A DNA stretch of 64,000 nucleotides from an uncultured Polaribacter sp. (GTDB lineage: Bacteria; Bacteroidota; Bacteroidia; Flavobacteriales; Flavobacteriaceae), in assembly GCF_947501385.1 (NCBI RefSeq), contig NZ_CANMVP010000002.1:124001-188000 (forward strand). Direction: 5' to 3'. The position numbers and the translations under genes are program-made. Shown here in pieces: positions 43,311 to 50,939 of this stretch. Positions within the stretch are counted from its first letter, which is position 1. Each line of letters begins with the position of its first letter. A model generated the notes under the pieces. It made no database searches, was not told the origin of the DNA, and saw only the letters and a program-made list of their open reading frames with translations.

Positions 43311-44882
43311 TTATTTTAAAACTTTTTTTAATATTCCAAATGCTGCTCTAATAAAAGTTGCACTGGTAAGTACCTTTATCAAAGGATTTTGCGCAGTACT
43401 TCTTCTTCTCGTATAACTTCTGGTTGCTTTTTCTTCTCGCTGTTTTTCTTTCTCCTTCTCTTTTGCTATCTTTTCTTTTTCCTTTTTATCTGCGGCATCT
43501 TTGATGGCTTTTGCTTCCGCAAGATGTATTTTTTCTATTTTAGAATTTAACAATTCATAAGCACTCTCTCTATCTAAGGCTTCATTGTATTTATAAAAGA
43601 GTCTAGAGTTATTTACAACTTGTTTTAATTCTTTTTTAGTAAGTATATCCATTCTACTCATTGGTGCTCTTAGCATTGTTCTTGCCAATGGAGTTGGAAT
43701 TCCTTTTTCATTTAAAACAGATACAAATGCTTCTCCGATACCTAATTTTGTCAATACTTCTTTTGTGTCATAATAAACTGAGCTTGGGTAATTCTCTGCC
43801 GCCAACTTAATTGCTTTTCTGTCTTTTGCTGTAAACGCTCTTAATGCATGTTGTATTTTCAACCCCAATTGCGCTAAAATATCTTCTGGAACATCTTTTG
43901 GGTTTTGAGTTACAAAATACACCCCAATTCCTTTAGAACGAATTAGTTTTACAATACTTTCTATTTGATTTAACAATGCTTTTGATGCTTCTTCAAAAAC
44001 CAAATGTGCTTCGTCTATAAAAATAATGAGTTCTGGTCTTCCAGCATCTCCTTGTTCTGGAAACGTTTCATATACTTCTGCCAACAATTGCAACATAAAT
44101 GTTGAAAACAATTTGGGTTTGTCTTGAATGTCTGTTAGACGTAAAACTGAAATGATTCCTTTGCCATCTTCATCTACTCTTGTTAAATCTTCTACTTCAA
44201 AAGACTTTTCACCAAAAAACAAATCGCCACCTTGTTGTTCTATTTCAACAATTTTCCGCAAAATTGCACCTGTAGATGATGATGAAATTCGCCCATATTC
44301 TGCTTGAATTTCTTCTTTGCCTTCGTTGGTCACAAATTGCAATACTTTCTTAAAATCTTTAATATCTAATAAGGCAAACTTATGATCATCACAATATTTA
44401 AAAATGATAGAAACAATGCCGCTTTGGGTTTCTGTTAAATCTAAAATTCTTGATAATAAAACAGGACCAAATTCTGAAACAGTTGCCCGCATTCTTGTGC
44501 CCTCTTGTTCTGAAATTGTTAGTATTTCTATTGGAAATTTTTGTGCTGTAAAAGGGAAACCAATTTTTGCATGTCGTTCTTCTATTTTTGCATGTCCAGG
44601 ACTTGGCTGCACCAACCCAGAAAGATCTCCTTTAATATCCATTAATAAAACCGGAATTCCTTTTTCTGATAAATTCTCAGCTAAAACTTGCAAGGTTTTT
44701 GTTTTTCCTGTTCCTGTTGCACCTGAGATTAAACCGTGTCTGTTTAAGGTTTTCAAAGGAATTTTTACAATGGCATCTGTGATGGTTTCTTCACCCAACA
44801 TGGCAGCTCCTAGTGCTATAAAATCGCCTTTTGTTTTATAACCGTTGTTTATGTATTCAAAAAATTCCTCGCGTTGACTCAT
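43311..44882 (-). CDS. HerA-like helicase / DUF853 ATPase
   Basis: 523 residues. RecA-type ATPase with Walker A GATGTGKT (54-61), Walker B LIIFIDEAHLVF (about 286-297), and a sensor-like FVTQNPKDVP. The region LTRVDEDGKGIISVLRLTD is characteristic of DUF853. The C-terminus (about 440-523) has a Lys/Glu coiled coil followed by a basic segment SYTRRRSTAQNPL. Such proteins resemble the HerA/FtsK translocases, but no NurA partner nuclease is adjacent, so a defence role is not supported here. Confidence 0.87.
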   Translation of the reverse strand: MSQREEFFEYINNGYKTKGDFIALGAAMLGEETITDAIVKIPLKTLNRHGLISGATGTGKTKTLQVLAENLSEKGIPVLLMDIKGDLSGLVQPSPGHAKIEERHAKIGFPFTAQKFPIEILTISEQEGTRMRATVSEFGPVLLSRILDLTETQSGIVSIIFKYCDDHKFALLDIKDFKKVLQFVTNEGKEEIQAEYGRISSSSTGAILRKIVEIEQQGGDLFFGEKSFEVEDLTRVDEDGKGIISVLRLTDIQDKPKLFSTFMLQLLAEVYETFPEQGDAGRPELIIFIDEAHLVFEEASKALLNQIESIVKLIRSKGIGVYFVTQNPKDVPEDILAQLGLKIQHALRAFTAKDRKAIKLAAENYPSSVYYDTKEVLTKLGIGEAFVSVLNEKGIPTPLARTMLRAPMSRMDILTKKELKQVVNNSRLFYKYNEALDRESAYELLNSKIEKIHLAEAKAIKDAADKKEKEKIAKEKEKEKQREEKATRSYTRRRSTAQNPLIKVLTSATFIRAAFGILKKVLK

Positions 44883-45076
44883 GAAAACTAAATTTTGATA
44901 AAAATAATCAAAGTTTCATCGTTAAGAAATTATTTGAAGATTTTGTTTGGAATAGTTTTAGAAAAAATATTGTAAAGACTCAAATACACTCCTATAATAA
45001 AAGGTTCTAACATTTAACAAAAGTTAGAAACTCGTTCAATTTTTTGCATACTATTAGAAAAAAATACCTATTATTT

Positions 45077-46072
45077 TTAAAAATATTTCGGAATCAATGC
45101 TTTTAATTTTTCTAATGTTTCAGTTACTGTCAAATCACTCATTCCACCAGAAGCATTTGCATGACCTCCACCATTAAAGTGTTCTTTTGCTAAAACATTC
45201 ACAGGGGTTTCTGCACCTTTAGAACGGAAAGAAATTTTCATAATTCCATCTCTTTCTGTAAACACAATGGCAGCTTTCATGCCCTTAATAGATAAAATCA
45301 AATTTGCCAAATTATCAGTATCTCCTTTTTTATATTGATATTTTGCCAATTCTTCTTTAGATAAAGAAATAATGGCAACATTGTAGTCATGTAAAATCTC
45401 TAATTTTTCACTCATTGCATATCCTTGCAAACGCAAACGCGTTTCTGTATTGTTGTCACTTAATTTTTCGTGAATTACATGATGTTGCACTCCTGAAGCT
45501 AAAATTTTAGCTAAAATCTCATGTGTCCGCGGTTGCACAGAACTGAACCTAAAGCTACCTGTATCTGTTAAAATACCTAAATACAGGGGTGTTCCAATTT
45601 TTTCATCTAACAAATCTAGATGTCCAGACTGTTCTATTAGCTCTACAATTAATTGAGACGTAGAAGATGCGGTTGTTTCAGAAACTGTCAACGTTGGAAA
45701 ATCTTCTGGATTCAAATGATGGTCCATCATAATTTTCTTAGCAGTAGCTTCTTCTAACAAAACTTGCATCTCTGGTCCAACACGGTTGGTTGCATTGTAA
45801 TCTAAACAGAAGATTACATCTGCTTTTTTCATTTGAGTTGTAACTTCCTCAGGATTTTCATCCATTAAAAGAATAGCCGAAGTATCTAACCAATATAAAA
45901 ATTCTGGCGCTTTGTCTGGATGACAAATCACGGCTTTCTTACCGAGTTTCTCTATAAAATGTAACAAGCCTAAAGAAGCTCCAATAGAGTCTCCGTCTGC
46001 AGATTTGTGTGCTGTAATTACGATATGAGAAGCAGCTTGAATTTCTGCTTCAATTTGTTTGTAAATGTTCAT
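45077..46072 (-). CDS. DHH/DHHA1 phosphoesterase, NrnA-like (second copy)
   Basis: 331 residues from ATG at 46072; an upstream in-frame ATG at 46108 would add 12 residues unlike the family. Motifs match the protein at 3375-4403: TAHKSADGDSIGASLG, CLDYNATNRVG, MMDHHLNPED and FNGGGHANASGG. Expected activity is degradation of nano-RNA or pAp dephosphorylation. The two copies have diverged clearly (different residues around the first motif), so they may divide substrates. Likely monocistronic. Confidence 0.88.
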   Translation of the reverse strand: MNIYKQIEAEIQAASHIVITAHKSADGDSIGASLGLLHFIEKLGKKAVICHPDKAPEFLYWLDTSAILLMDENPEEVTTQMKKADVIFCLDYNATNRVGPEMQVLLEEATAKKIMMDHHLNPEDFPTLTVSETTASSTSQLIVELIEQSGHLDLLDEKIGTPLYLGILTDTGSFRFSSVQPRTHEILAKILASGVQHHVIHEKLSDNNTETRLRLQGYAMSEKLEILHDYNVAIISLSKEELAKYQYKKGDTDNLANLILSIKGMKAAIVFTERDGIMKISFRSKGAETPVNVLAKEHFNGGGHANASGGMSDLTVTETLEKLKALIPKYF

Positions 46073-46210
46073 GTAAGTTCTTTTTTCCAATTGCGAATAG
46101 TAGCCCAATTGAATCTTTTTTAGAATTCGCGAAGTTAGGTTTATTGTTTCTTTTATACAGTTCTACAAATAAGCATTTTAAAAATTAGTTTCTGTATTTC
46201 AATTTGATAA

Positions 46211-46313
46211 AAGCTAGCAAACAATTCTAGCCCAGATTGAACGGTTTGTTTGAGCTCTTTTTTATTCTTTTTCTGAATAAAAAAAGCGAGTAGTGAAAGC
46301 TGGAAATAGCTTC
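46211..46313 (-). repeat. Dispersed intergenic repeat fragment (tentative)
   Basis: On the minus strand this reads GAAGCTATTTCCAGCTTTC, then CTCGCTTTTTT, GAGCTCAAACAAACCG and TTCAATCTGGGCTAG. I recall very similar strings (GCTATTTCC.GCTTTC ... TTCAATC.GGGCTA) repeated between genes in many Bacteroidota genomes. An A/T hairpin (TTTTTTTATTC / GAATAAAAAAA) sits in the middle. It lies just downstream of the LytTR regulator gene. Confidence 0.45.
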
Positions 46314-46354
46314 TAATAATACAAGTTAAAACGCTAGTATAAAAACCAACTGCA

Positions 46355-47110
46355 TCAGTCAATCCAATTCTTAAAATCCTTCACACGTTCTCTACTCACA
46401 ATAATTTCAGCTTCAGTATAAGAATTCAAAATTAATTTCAAGCGTGAGTTGGAATACGCTATAATATCTTTAATTGCATTGATATGAACGATAAAAGTTC
46501 TATTCACTCTAAAAAATTGTTCAGGATCTAGTTGTTCTTGCCAGTGCTCTAGAGAGTTGTCTAATAAGTAATTTCTATTTTCTGAAGTATGTATATAAGT
46601 AGATTTATTTTCGCTATAAAAACACTCAATTTCGTCTATATTTATAATTTTAATATGCTGCCCTACTTTTATAGAAATTCGTTTTTTAAATTTTCGATCT
46701 ACAGGATTTATCAATAATTTACGAATGTCATCTAAATTTACGTTCACAGCTGTTTTTGTAGGTTGCTGTGTTTTAAATTTATCTACTGCTACTTTTAATT
46801 CATCTTCATCTAAAGGTTTTAATAAATAATCGATGCTGTTTAGTTTAAAGGCTTTTAACGCATACTCATCATAGGCTGTTGTAAATATAATGGCAGATTT
46901 GATCTCAATTTCTTCAAAAATCTCAAACGATAATCCATCTGATAATTGAATATCCAAAAATATCAAATCTGGATGTTCATTATTTTGTAACCAATTTAAA
47001 GATTCTTCCACAGAATGTAACATTTGCTGAACTTCTAAACCTAATTCAGTAACCATTCTATGTAATCTTCTTGCTGCTGGTTTTTCGTCTTCAATTATTA
47101 ATACGTTCAT
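46355..47110 (-). CDS. LytTR-type response regulator
   Basis: 251 residues. Receiver domain (1-120) with acidic pair Glu7/Asp8 and phospho-acceptor Asp53 (LIFLDIQLSDG), Thr83-type TTAYDEYALKAF, and Lys in YLLKPLDEDEL. The LytTR DNA-binding domain covers about 150-250 (RISIKVGQHIKIINIDEIEC, FFRVNRTFIVHINAI). It is the last gene of an operon that starts with the histidine kinase at 49838 and includes four 2TM genes. Target genes are unknown. Confidence 0.93.
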   Translation of the reverse strand: MNVLIIEDEKPAARRLHRMVTELGLEVQQMLHSVEESLNWLQNNEHPDLIFLDIQLSDGLSFEIFEEIEIKSAIIFTTAYDEYALKAFKLNSIDYLLKPLDEDELKVAVDKFKTQQPTKTAVNVNLDDIRKLLINPVDRKFKKRISIKVGQHIKIINIDEIECFYSENKSTYIHTSENRNYLLDNSLEHWQEQLDPEQFFRVNRTFIVHINAIKDIIAYSNSRLKLILNSYTEAEIIVSRERVKDFKNWID

Positions 47111-47208
47111 TTTTTTGTTAGGTTGTAGAACTTCGGAAAGCTCGGTTTGGCATTAAAAATTAAATTTAGGAATTTTACATGAAAACGATGCAACTTCGAA
47201 ACTAAAAT

Positions 47209-47520
47209 TTACTTTTTCATATAGTCTTTTATCTTTTTCTCTTCCCATTTACTGCTGAATAGATTCGGGAAGCCAAAAGTTTTAATCGCATGTATCAATA
47301 CTAAAAATCCCCATACCAACCAAATCGGATAGTGTAAAAAGCCATCATCATTCATTTTATTACTAAAAATAACATCTCCATACAGTTTAAAAGAAAACGA
47401 CCAGAAAAACGTAAGAATTATATTAAATAGCGTGTAGGCAACCAAATGTTTGTAAAATTTTTTAATTTCCTCAATTCGTCTTTTGGCTCTTTTTAGTTTG
47501 TGATGATTTTCAATTTCCAT
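47209..47520 (-). CDS. 2TM-domain protein (fourth stand-alone copy)
   Basis: 103 residues. A basic N-terminal helix (HKLKRAKRRIEEIKKFYKHL) leads to two transmembrane helices (about 27-50 and 62-85) and ends with the family motif LFSSKWEEKKIKDYMKK. 2TM proteins have no proven function but are often found with LytTR systems. Starts 4 bases after the previous 2TM gene. 98 bases separate it from the regulator gene. Confidence 0.85.
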   Translation of the reverse strand: MEIENHHKLKRAKRRIEEIKKFYKHLVAYTLFNIILTFFWSFSFKLYGDVIFSNKMNDDGFLHYPIWLVWGFLVLIHAIKTFGFPNLFSSKWEEKKIKDYMKK

Positions 47521-47524
47521 ATAC

Positions 47525-47860
47525 CTAATTATTTTTATAACGCTTATTCTCTTTGTCTAACAATTGTTGAATTTTTCTTTCTTCCCATTTAGAACCAATA
47601 ATCGATTTAAAACCAAAAACGCCTAACCAGTGAAAAAACATTCCGATTCCCCAGAAAAACCAAGTAGAATACACTCCAAAATTAGAAAGTGCTTCAGAAA
47701 AACTGCTGTCTCCATCTCTTGTTAATCCAAAGATGATAATACCACTAATAAAAATATTCACTAAAATATAAACAACCAAATGAACATAAAACCCTTTGAT
47801 GGCTTTTACTTTTTTCTTAACTCTTAAATAATTTTGCTCTTGTATAAAATCTTGATTCAT
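47525..47860 (-). CDS. 2TM-domain protein (third stand-alone copy)
   Basis: 111 residues: YLRVKKKVKAIKGFYVHLVV, two transmembrane helices with TWFFWGIGMFFHWLGVFGFK, then SKWEERKIQQLLDKENKRY. It resembles the copy at 48166-48477 in the WFFWGIG sequence and the GDSSFSEALSNF/GDTFNEAVFNY loop. Gap of 7 bases to the upstream copy. Confidence 0.86.
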   Translation of the reverse strand: MNQDFIQEQNYLRVKKKVKAIKGFYVHLVVYILVNIFISGIIIFGLTRDGDSSFSEALSNFGVYSTWFFWGIGMFFHWLGVFGFKSIIGSKWEERKIQQLLDKENKRYKNN

Positions 47861-47867
47861 TTTAATG

Positions 47868-48164
47868 CTATTTTATCTGATTGTATTCATTCATCATAGT
47901 TTTAATTTTTTTGTCTTCCCAATTTTTTCCAAAACCCAATAATCGAAATCCGAAAATGCTGAACCAGTGCGAAGACAAACCTATTCCCCACCCTAAAAGA
48001 GAAAACCAAAACCAATGAAAATGGGGTTCAAATTTTAGGTTTACAAAAATTATAATCGGTATTACTAAACAATAAATTGCTAAATGCGTGTAGAACCCTT
48101 TGATATCTTTTACTCTTTTTTTAGCACTTAAATATTTTTGTTCTTCTGTAAAATCTTGATTCAT
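47868..48164 (-). CDS. 2TM-domain protein (second stand-alone copy)
   Basis: 98 residues: QKYLSAKKRVKDIKGFYTHL, two transmembrane helices including HFHWFWFSLLGWGIGL, and ending GKNWEDKKIKTMMNEYNQIK. It is most like the 2TM domain fused to the histidine kinase (SFHWFWFPIFGWGIGL, GKNWEDKKIKEMMEKEN). The ATG is preceded by AATTAAA, as at the fusion junction. One base separates it from the first stand-alone copy. Confidence 0.86.
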   Translation of the reverse strand: MNQDFTEEQKYLSAKKRVKDIKGFYTHLAIYCLVIPIIIFVNLKFEPHFHWFWFSLLGWGIGLSSHWFSIFGFRLLGFGKNWEDKKIKTMMNEYNQIK

Positions 48165-48165
48165 T

Positions 48166-48477
48166 TTAATTGTTTTTTAGATATTCTTCTATTTTTCTTT
48201 GTTCCCAATTTTTAGAGAAAAATAACTTTTCTCCAAAAACGTTTAATGCTTGAAAAAGGATGCCGATTCCCCAAAACAACCAAATTTTATAATTATGATA
48301 ATTAAAAACTGCTTCGTTAAAAGTATCTCCATCCTCAATATCTCCAACTATAAAAATGGCGCTTAAGAAAATATTAACAACAATGTATATGATGAAGTGT
48401 CTATAAAACTTACTAATTTTTTCAACTCGCTTTCTTGCCAAAACAAATTTTTGCTCTTGAGTTTGTTCTTTTCTCAT
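48166..48477 (-). CDS. 2TM-domain protein (first stand-alone copy)
   Basis: 103 residues from ATG at 48477; an open extension to 48540 is an overlapping frame inside the kinase gene. Pattern: FVLARKRVEKISKFYRHFII, two transmembrane helices with IWLFWGIGILFQALNVFG, then SKNWEQRKIEEYLKNN. The start overlaps the kinase stop codon by one base (TAATG), so translation is coupled. Confidence 0.86.
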   Translation of the reverse strand: MRKEQTQEQKFVLARKRVEKISKFYRHFIIYIVVNIFLSAIFIVGDIEDGDTFNEAVFNYHNYKIWLFWGIGILFQALNVFGEKLFFSKNWEQRKIEEYLKNN

Positions 48478-49838
48478 TATCTGTAATTGCTTTGTCTGTT
48501 TTCTTTCTCCATCATCTCTTTGATTTTTTTGTCTTCCCAATTCTTTCCTAAGAAAATATTGTAATTATTAACTTCTAAAAAGTGAAAAGCTAAACCGATT
48601 CCCCATCCAAAAATCGGGAACCAAAACCAGTGAAAACTTGGTGAAAATCTTAAATTTATAAATATTAAAAAAGGAATTACCAAGCAGTAAGATGCTAAAT
48701 TCTGATAAAATTCTTTTAATTTCTCTACTTTTTCAACTGCTTTTACATAGTTGCTATTTTCTATATTATCTGGATACATCGTATTGTTCATTTTAATTAA
48801 GAGAGGTAAACTCACCTTAAATGTTTTGTTATTATTTTCTATTTTTACTCCTTTTTGAGTGATTAATCCATATCTATCAGCAATATTCTGCAAACCTACT
48901 TTGGTGCTTTTTCCTATTGCTTCTTTAGGATTGATGTTATTTTCTATTATTAAATACCTATCTTCTTCATAAATATTTATAGTTAAAGGTCTTGATGTTG
49001 AAACCACATTGTGCTTTACTGCATTTTCTAATAAAAGCTGTAAGGATAATGGCACAATTTTTAGCTCATTATTACTTATTGCCTCTGGAATGTTAAATTT
49101 TACGGCTTCTTCAAAACGCATTCCTAACAATTCCATATAGGTTTTTGCAAATTTTAGTTCTTCGGAAATTGGGACTAAATCTTTATTTCTTTGCTCTAAA
49201 ACATATCTATAAACTTTAGATAATTTTGTGGTAAACCTTTCAGCTTGTAAAGGATTCTCGCCAATTAAACTCGTTAACACATTTAAACTATTAAATAAAA
49301 AATGTGGGTCTAACTGATTTTTTAAAGACTCAAATTTTGCAGTTTCTGTTTTTGCTACAATCTCTTGTTTTGTTGTTTCTTTGGTCATGGCAGTTTTCCA
49401 ATTCTGCATAAAACCTCTTGCGTGTAAAAAAGTAGAAACTCCTAAGGAAAGAATGATATAGAAAAGATGAATCACAAGAAAATTACCAGAAAAAAAATCG
49501 TCTATACTATTGTTATTTAATACGATAAAAACTACATAATCAATCAATAATACAACAGGAATTGTATATAAAATAGTAGCAATAATACCTGCCCAAACTC
49601 TTTGGTTTGTCTGTGTAATCCAATCCCACTTAGAAGATAAATAGTTGTTTATAAAACCATTTCCAAAGCCCAATCCAAAAGAATACATTCCAGAGATAAT
49701 GAAAGACCATACAATGCCTTCTAAAGTTCTTTGCCCGAATATTATACCAAAAATAATTCCGAATAGTATGGTCATTTTTAAACATAAGATTGCGGCATTC
49801 TTTAAGCTTCTTATGGTATAAATTTCTTGGTTTTTCAT
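48477..49838 (-). CDS. LytS-like sensor histidine kinase fused to a C-terminal 2TM domain
   Basis: 453 residues. Four transmembrane helices (about 15-145) form the sensor, then a His_kinase (PF06580-type) domain with His179 in LDPHFLFNSLNVL, the N-box Asn272 (LLLENAVKH) and the GLQNIADRYG box near 315-325. Typical kinases end near VSLPLLI (about 349). Here the frame continues through KMNNTMYPDN into a full 2TM domain (about 364-443). It heads the kinase-2TM-regulator operon. An internal ATG at 48791 could also produce the 2TM part alone. Confidence 0.9.
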   Translation of the reverse strand: MKNQEIYTIRSLKNAAILCLKMTILFGIIFGIIFGQRTLEGIVWSFIISGMYSFGLGFGNGFINNYLSSKWDWITQTNQRVWAGIIATILYTIPVVLLIDYVVFIVLNNNSIDDFFSGNFLVIHLFYIILSLGVSTFLHARGFMQNWKTAMTKETTKQEIVAKTETAKFESLKNQLDPHFLFNSLNVLTSLIGENPLQAERFTTKLSKVYRYVLEQRNKDLVPISEELKFAKTYMELLGMRFEEAVKFNIPEAISNNELKIVPLSLQLLLENAVKHNVVSTSRPLTINIYEEDRYLIIENNINPKEAIGKSTKVGLQNIADRYGLITQKGVKIENNNKTFKVSLPLLIKMNNTMYPDNIENSNYVKAVEKVEKLKEFYQNLASYCLVIPFLIFINLRFSPSFHWFWFPIFGWGIGLAFHFLEVNNYNIFLGKNWEDKKIKEMMEKENRQSNYR

Positions 49839-49867
49839 TATCTCTTATTGAATTTCAGCGTAATTTA

Positions 49868-50281
49868 CTAAAATTTAATGTCTAAACTTAAATTTTCATC
49901 TTTCATCATAAATTTTGCATTTTCAAAAGAGGGTGGTGCAAAAGCCATTACATTATTAGAAGCACCATAATCTTCTAAAGGCATTCTGTTTGCAGAAAAA
50001 TCCATTTTATCATTATCGTTTTTATCGTGGTAACATGTAATTGCATATTCACCAGGAGCAACATTTTCGAAAACGATGGTACTTTTACCATTTACAATTT
50101 TTCCATTTTTCCCTTGAATGGGTTCTTGCATAAAATTATCTTTATTAAATAATGCAAAACCTACTTTTCCTGAATCTGAAGTTGCATTTACAACAGTTAC
50201 TGTAATTTTTTTGTTTTGAGCTGTTAACGAATTTGTTATTGTTAACAGTACTACTACTAAAATTGATACTAAAAATTTCAT
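49868..50281 (-). CDS. DUF2141 domain protein, exported
   Basis: 137 residues from ATG at 50281; a frame to 50317 adds a 12-residue non-signal extension and is rejected. Signal peptide MKFLVSILVVVLLTITNSLT then mature DUF2141 beta-sandwich: VTVVNATSDSGKVGFALFNK, VFENVAPGEYAITCYHDKND, and NDKMDFSANRMPLEDYGASN. DUF2141 proteins are small periplasmic or outer-membrane-associated proteins of unknown function. Transcribed upstream of the kinase operon on the same strand, 29 bases away, so it may be its first gene. Confidence 0.86.
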   Translation of the reverse strand: MKFLVSILVVVLLTITNSLTAQNKKITVTVVNATSDSGKVGFALFNKDNFMQEPIQGKNGKIVNGKSTIVFENVAPGEYAITCYHDKNDNDKMDFSANRMPLEDYGASNNVMAFAPPSFENAKFMMKDENLSLDIKF

Positions 50282-50317
50282 CTTATTTGTTTTTAAGTAT
50301 TGAAATAAATTCAACAC

Positions 50318-50903
50318 ATGTTATTTAATGGTTCAAAGATGCAACACAACCACCCTTTTTAAAATTAAAGAATACCCAACTGTATTTTTTTTAGGACGAA
50401 CTGTAAAAAAGCAAATAAATAGCTAAAACATTCTTATGATAGATGCACCTAATAATTTACCTAAAACATTATATACAAAATAGATATGCTAATAAATCTA
50501 TTTCTTAACAAATCAATAATTATTAAAATGTTTTTTTATTAGATTGATAAAAGTTTAAAAAAAAAGTTCTTTTTTTATTGCTGGTCATAAAAATAGTATA
50601 CATTTACAATATGTTTACTTCAAAAAATAAGACATTTATTATGGTTCCCAGATTGCGCTTCCGCAATACAATTCGCTAATTCTAAACTTTAGCAACAAAC
50701 TGAGCATCCATAATTTTTTATTTTTTTATCATGTATTACAAAACAAATTTTAAAAGCACACAAAATAACAATATCTTTTTAGATAGCAACAAACCTGTAC
50801 GCCGCTTTTTCTTGTTCCGCCCTTTGGGTGTGTAATAATCTACGGAATTAGGTGCGTCCAATTCTACATTTAAAAAAACCATTCAAAATACATTCAAACC
50901 CGT
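50318..50903. other. AT-rich intergenic region upstream of the arginine operon
   Basis: About 590 bases without a convincing gene, RNA or promoter consensus. A slightly more GC-rich stretch at about 50798-50860 (CCTGTACGCCGC, GTTCCGCCCTTTGGG) could be the remains of a repeat. Poly-A and poly-T tracts dominate the rest. The operon promoter should be here, but I cannot place it. Confidence 0.5.
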
Positions 50904-50920
50904 ACTGAATTCATTTCAGT
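50904..50920. promoter_or_regulatory. Palindrome just upstream of the arginine operon (possible operator)
   Basis: ACTGAA-TTCAT-TTCAGT lies 20 bases before the first ATG, and two ATTCAAA direct repeats lie just upstream (50881-50898). TGAAT/ATTCA half-sites are reminiscent of ArgR boxes, but the spacing differs from the E. coli consensus. No ArgR gene is in the window. Confidence 0.25.
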
Positions 50921-50939
50921 GTTTTTAAAAATCAATACA

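Noticed and set aside
44404..44841. 145-residue plus-strand open frame antisense to the HerA-like gene
   Set aside because: Lies opposite the ATPase Walker A region and has no recognisable features of its own.
43311..44882. HerA-like ATPase as part of a defence system
   Set aside because: No NurA, Sir2, nuclease or other defence gene is adjacent. Neighbours are a lipoprotein and a DHH enzyme, so DUF853 housekeeping is the simpler reading.
46153..46362. Open frame of 69 residues on the minus strand after the LytTR gene
   Set aside because: It overlaps the end of the regulator gene, has no domain or signal, and runs through a sequence that looks like a dispersed repeat.
48478..48540. Extension of the first 2TM gene to 48540
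   Set aside because: The stretch is out-of-frame kinase coding sequence. ATG at 48477 overlaps the kinase stop and fits the other 2TM starts.
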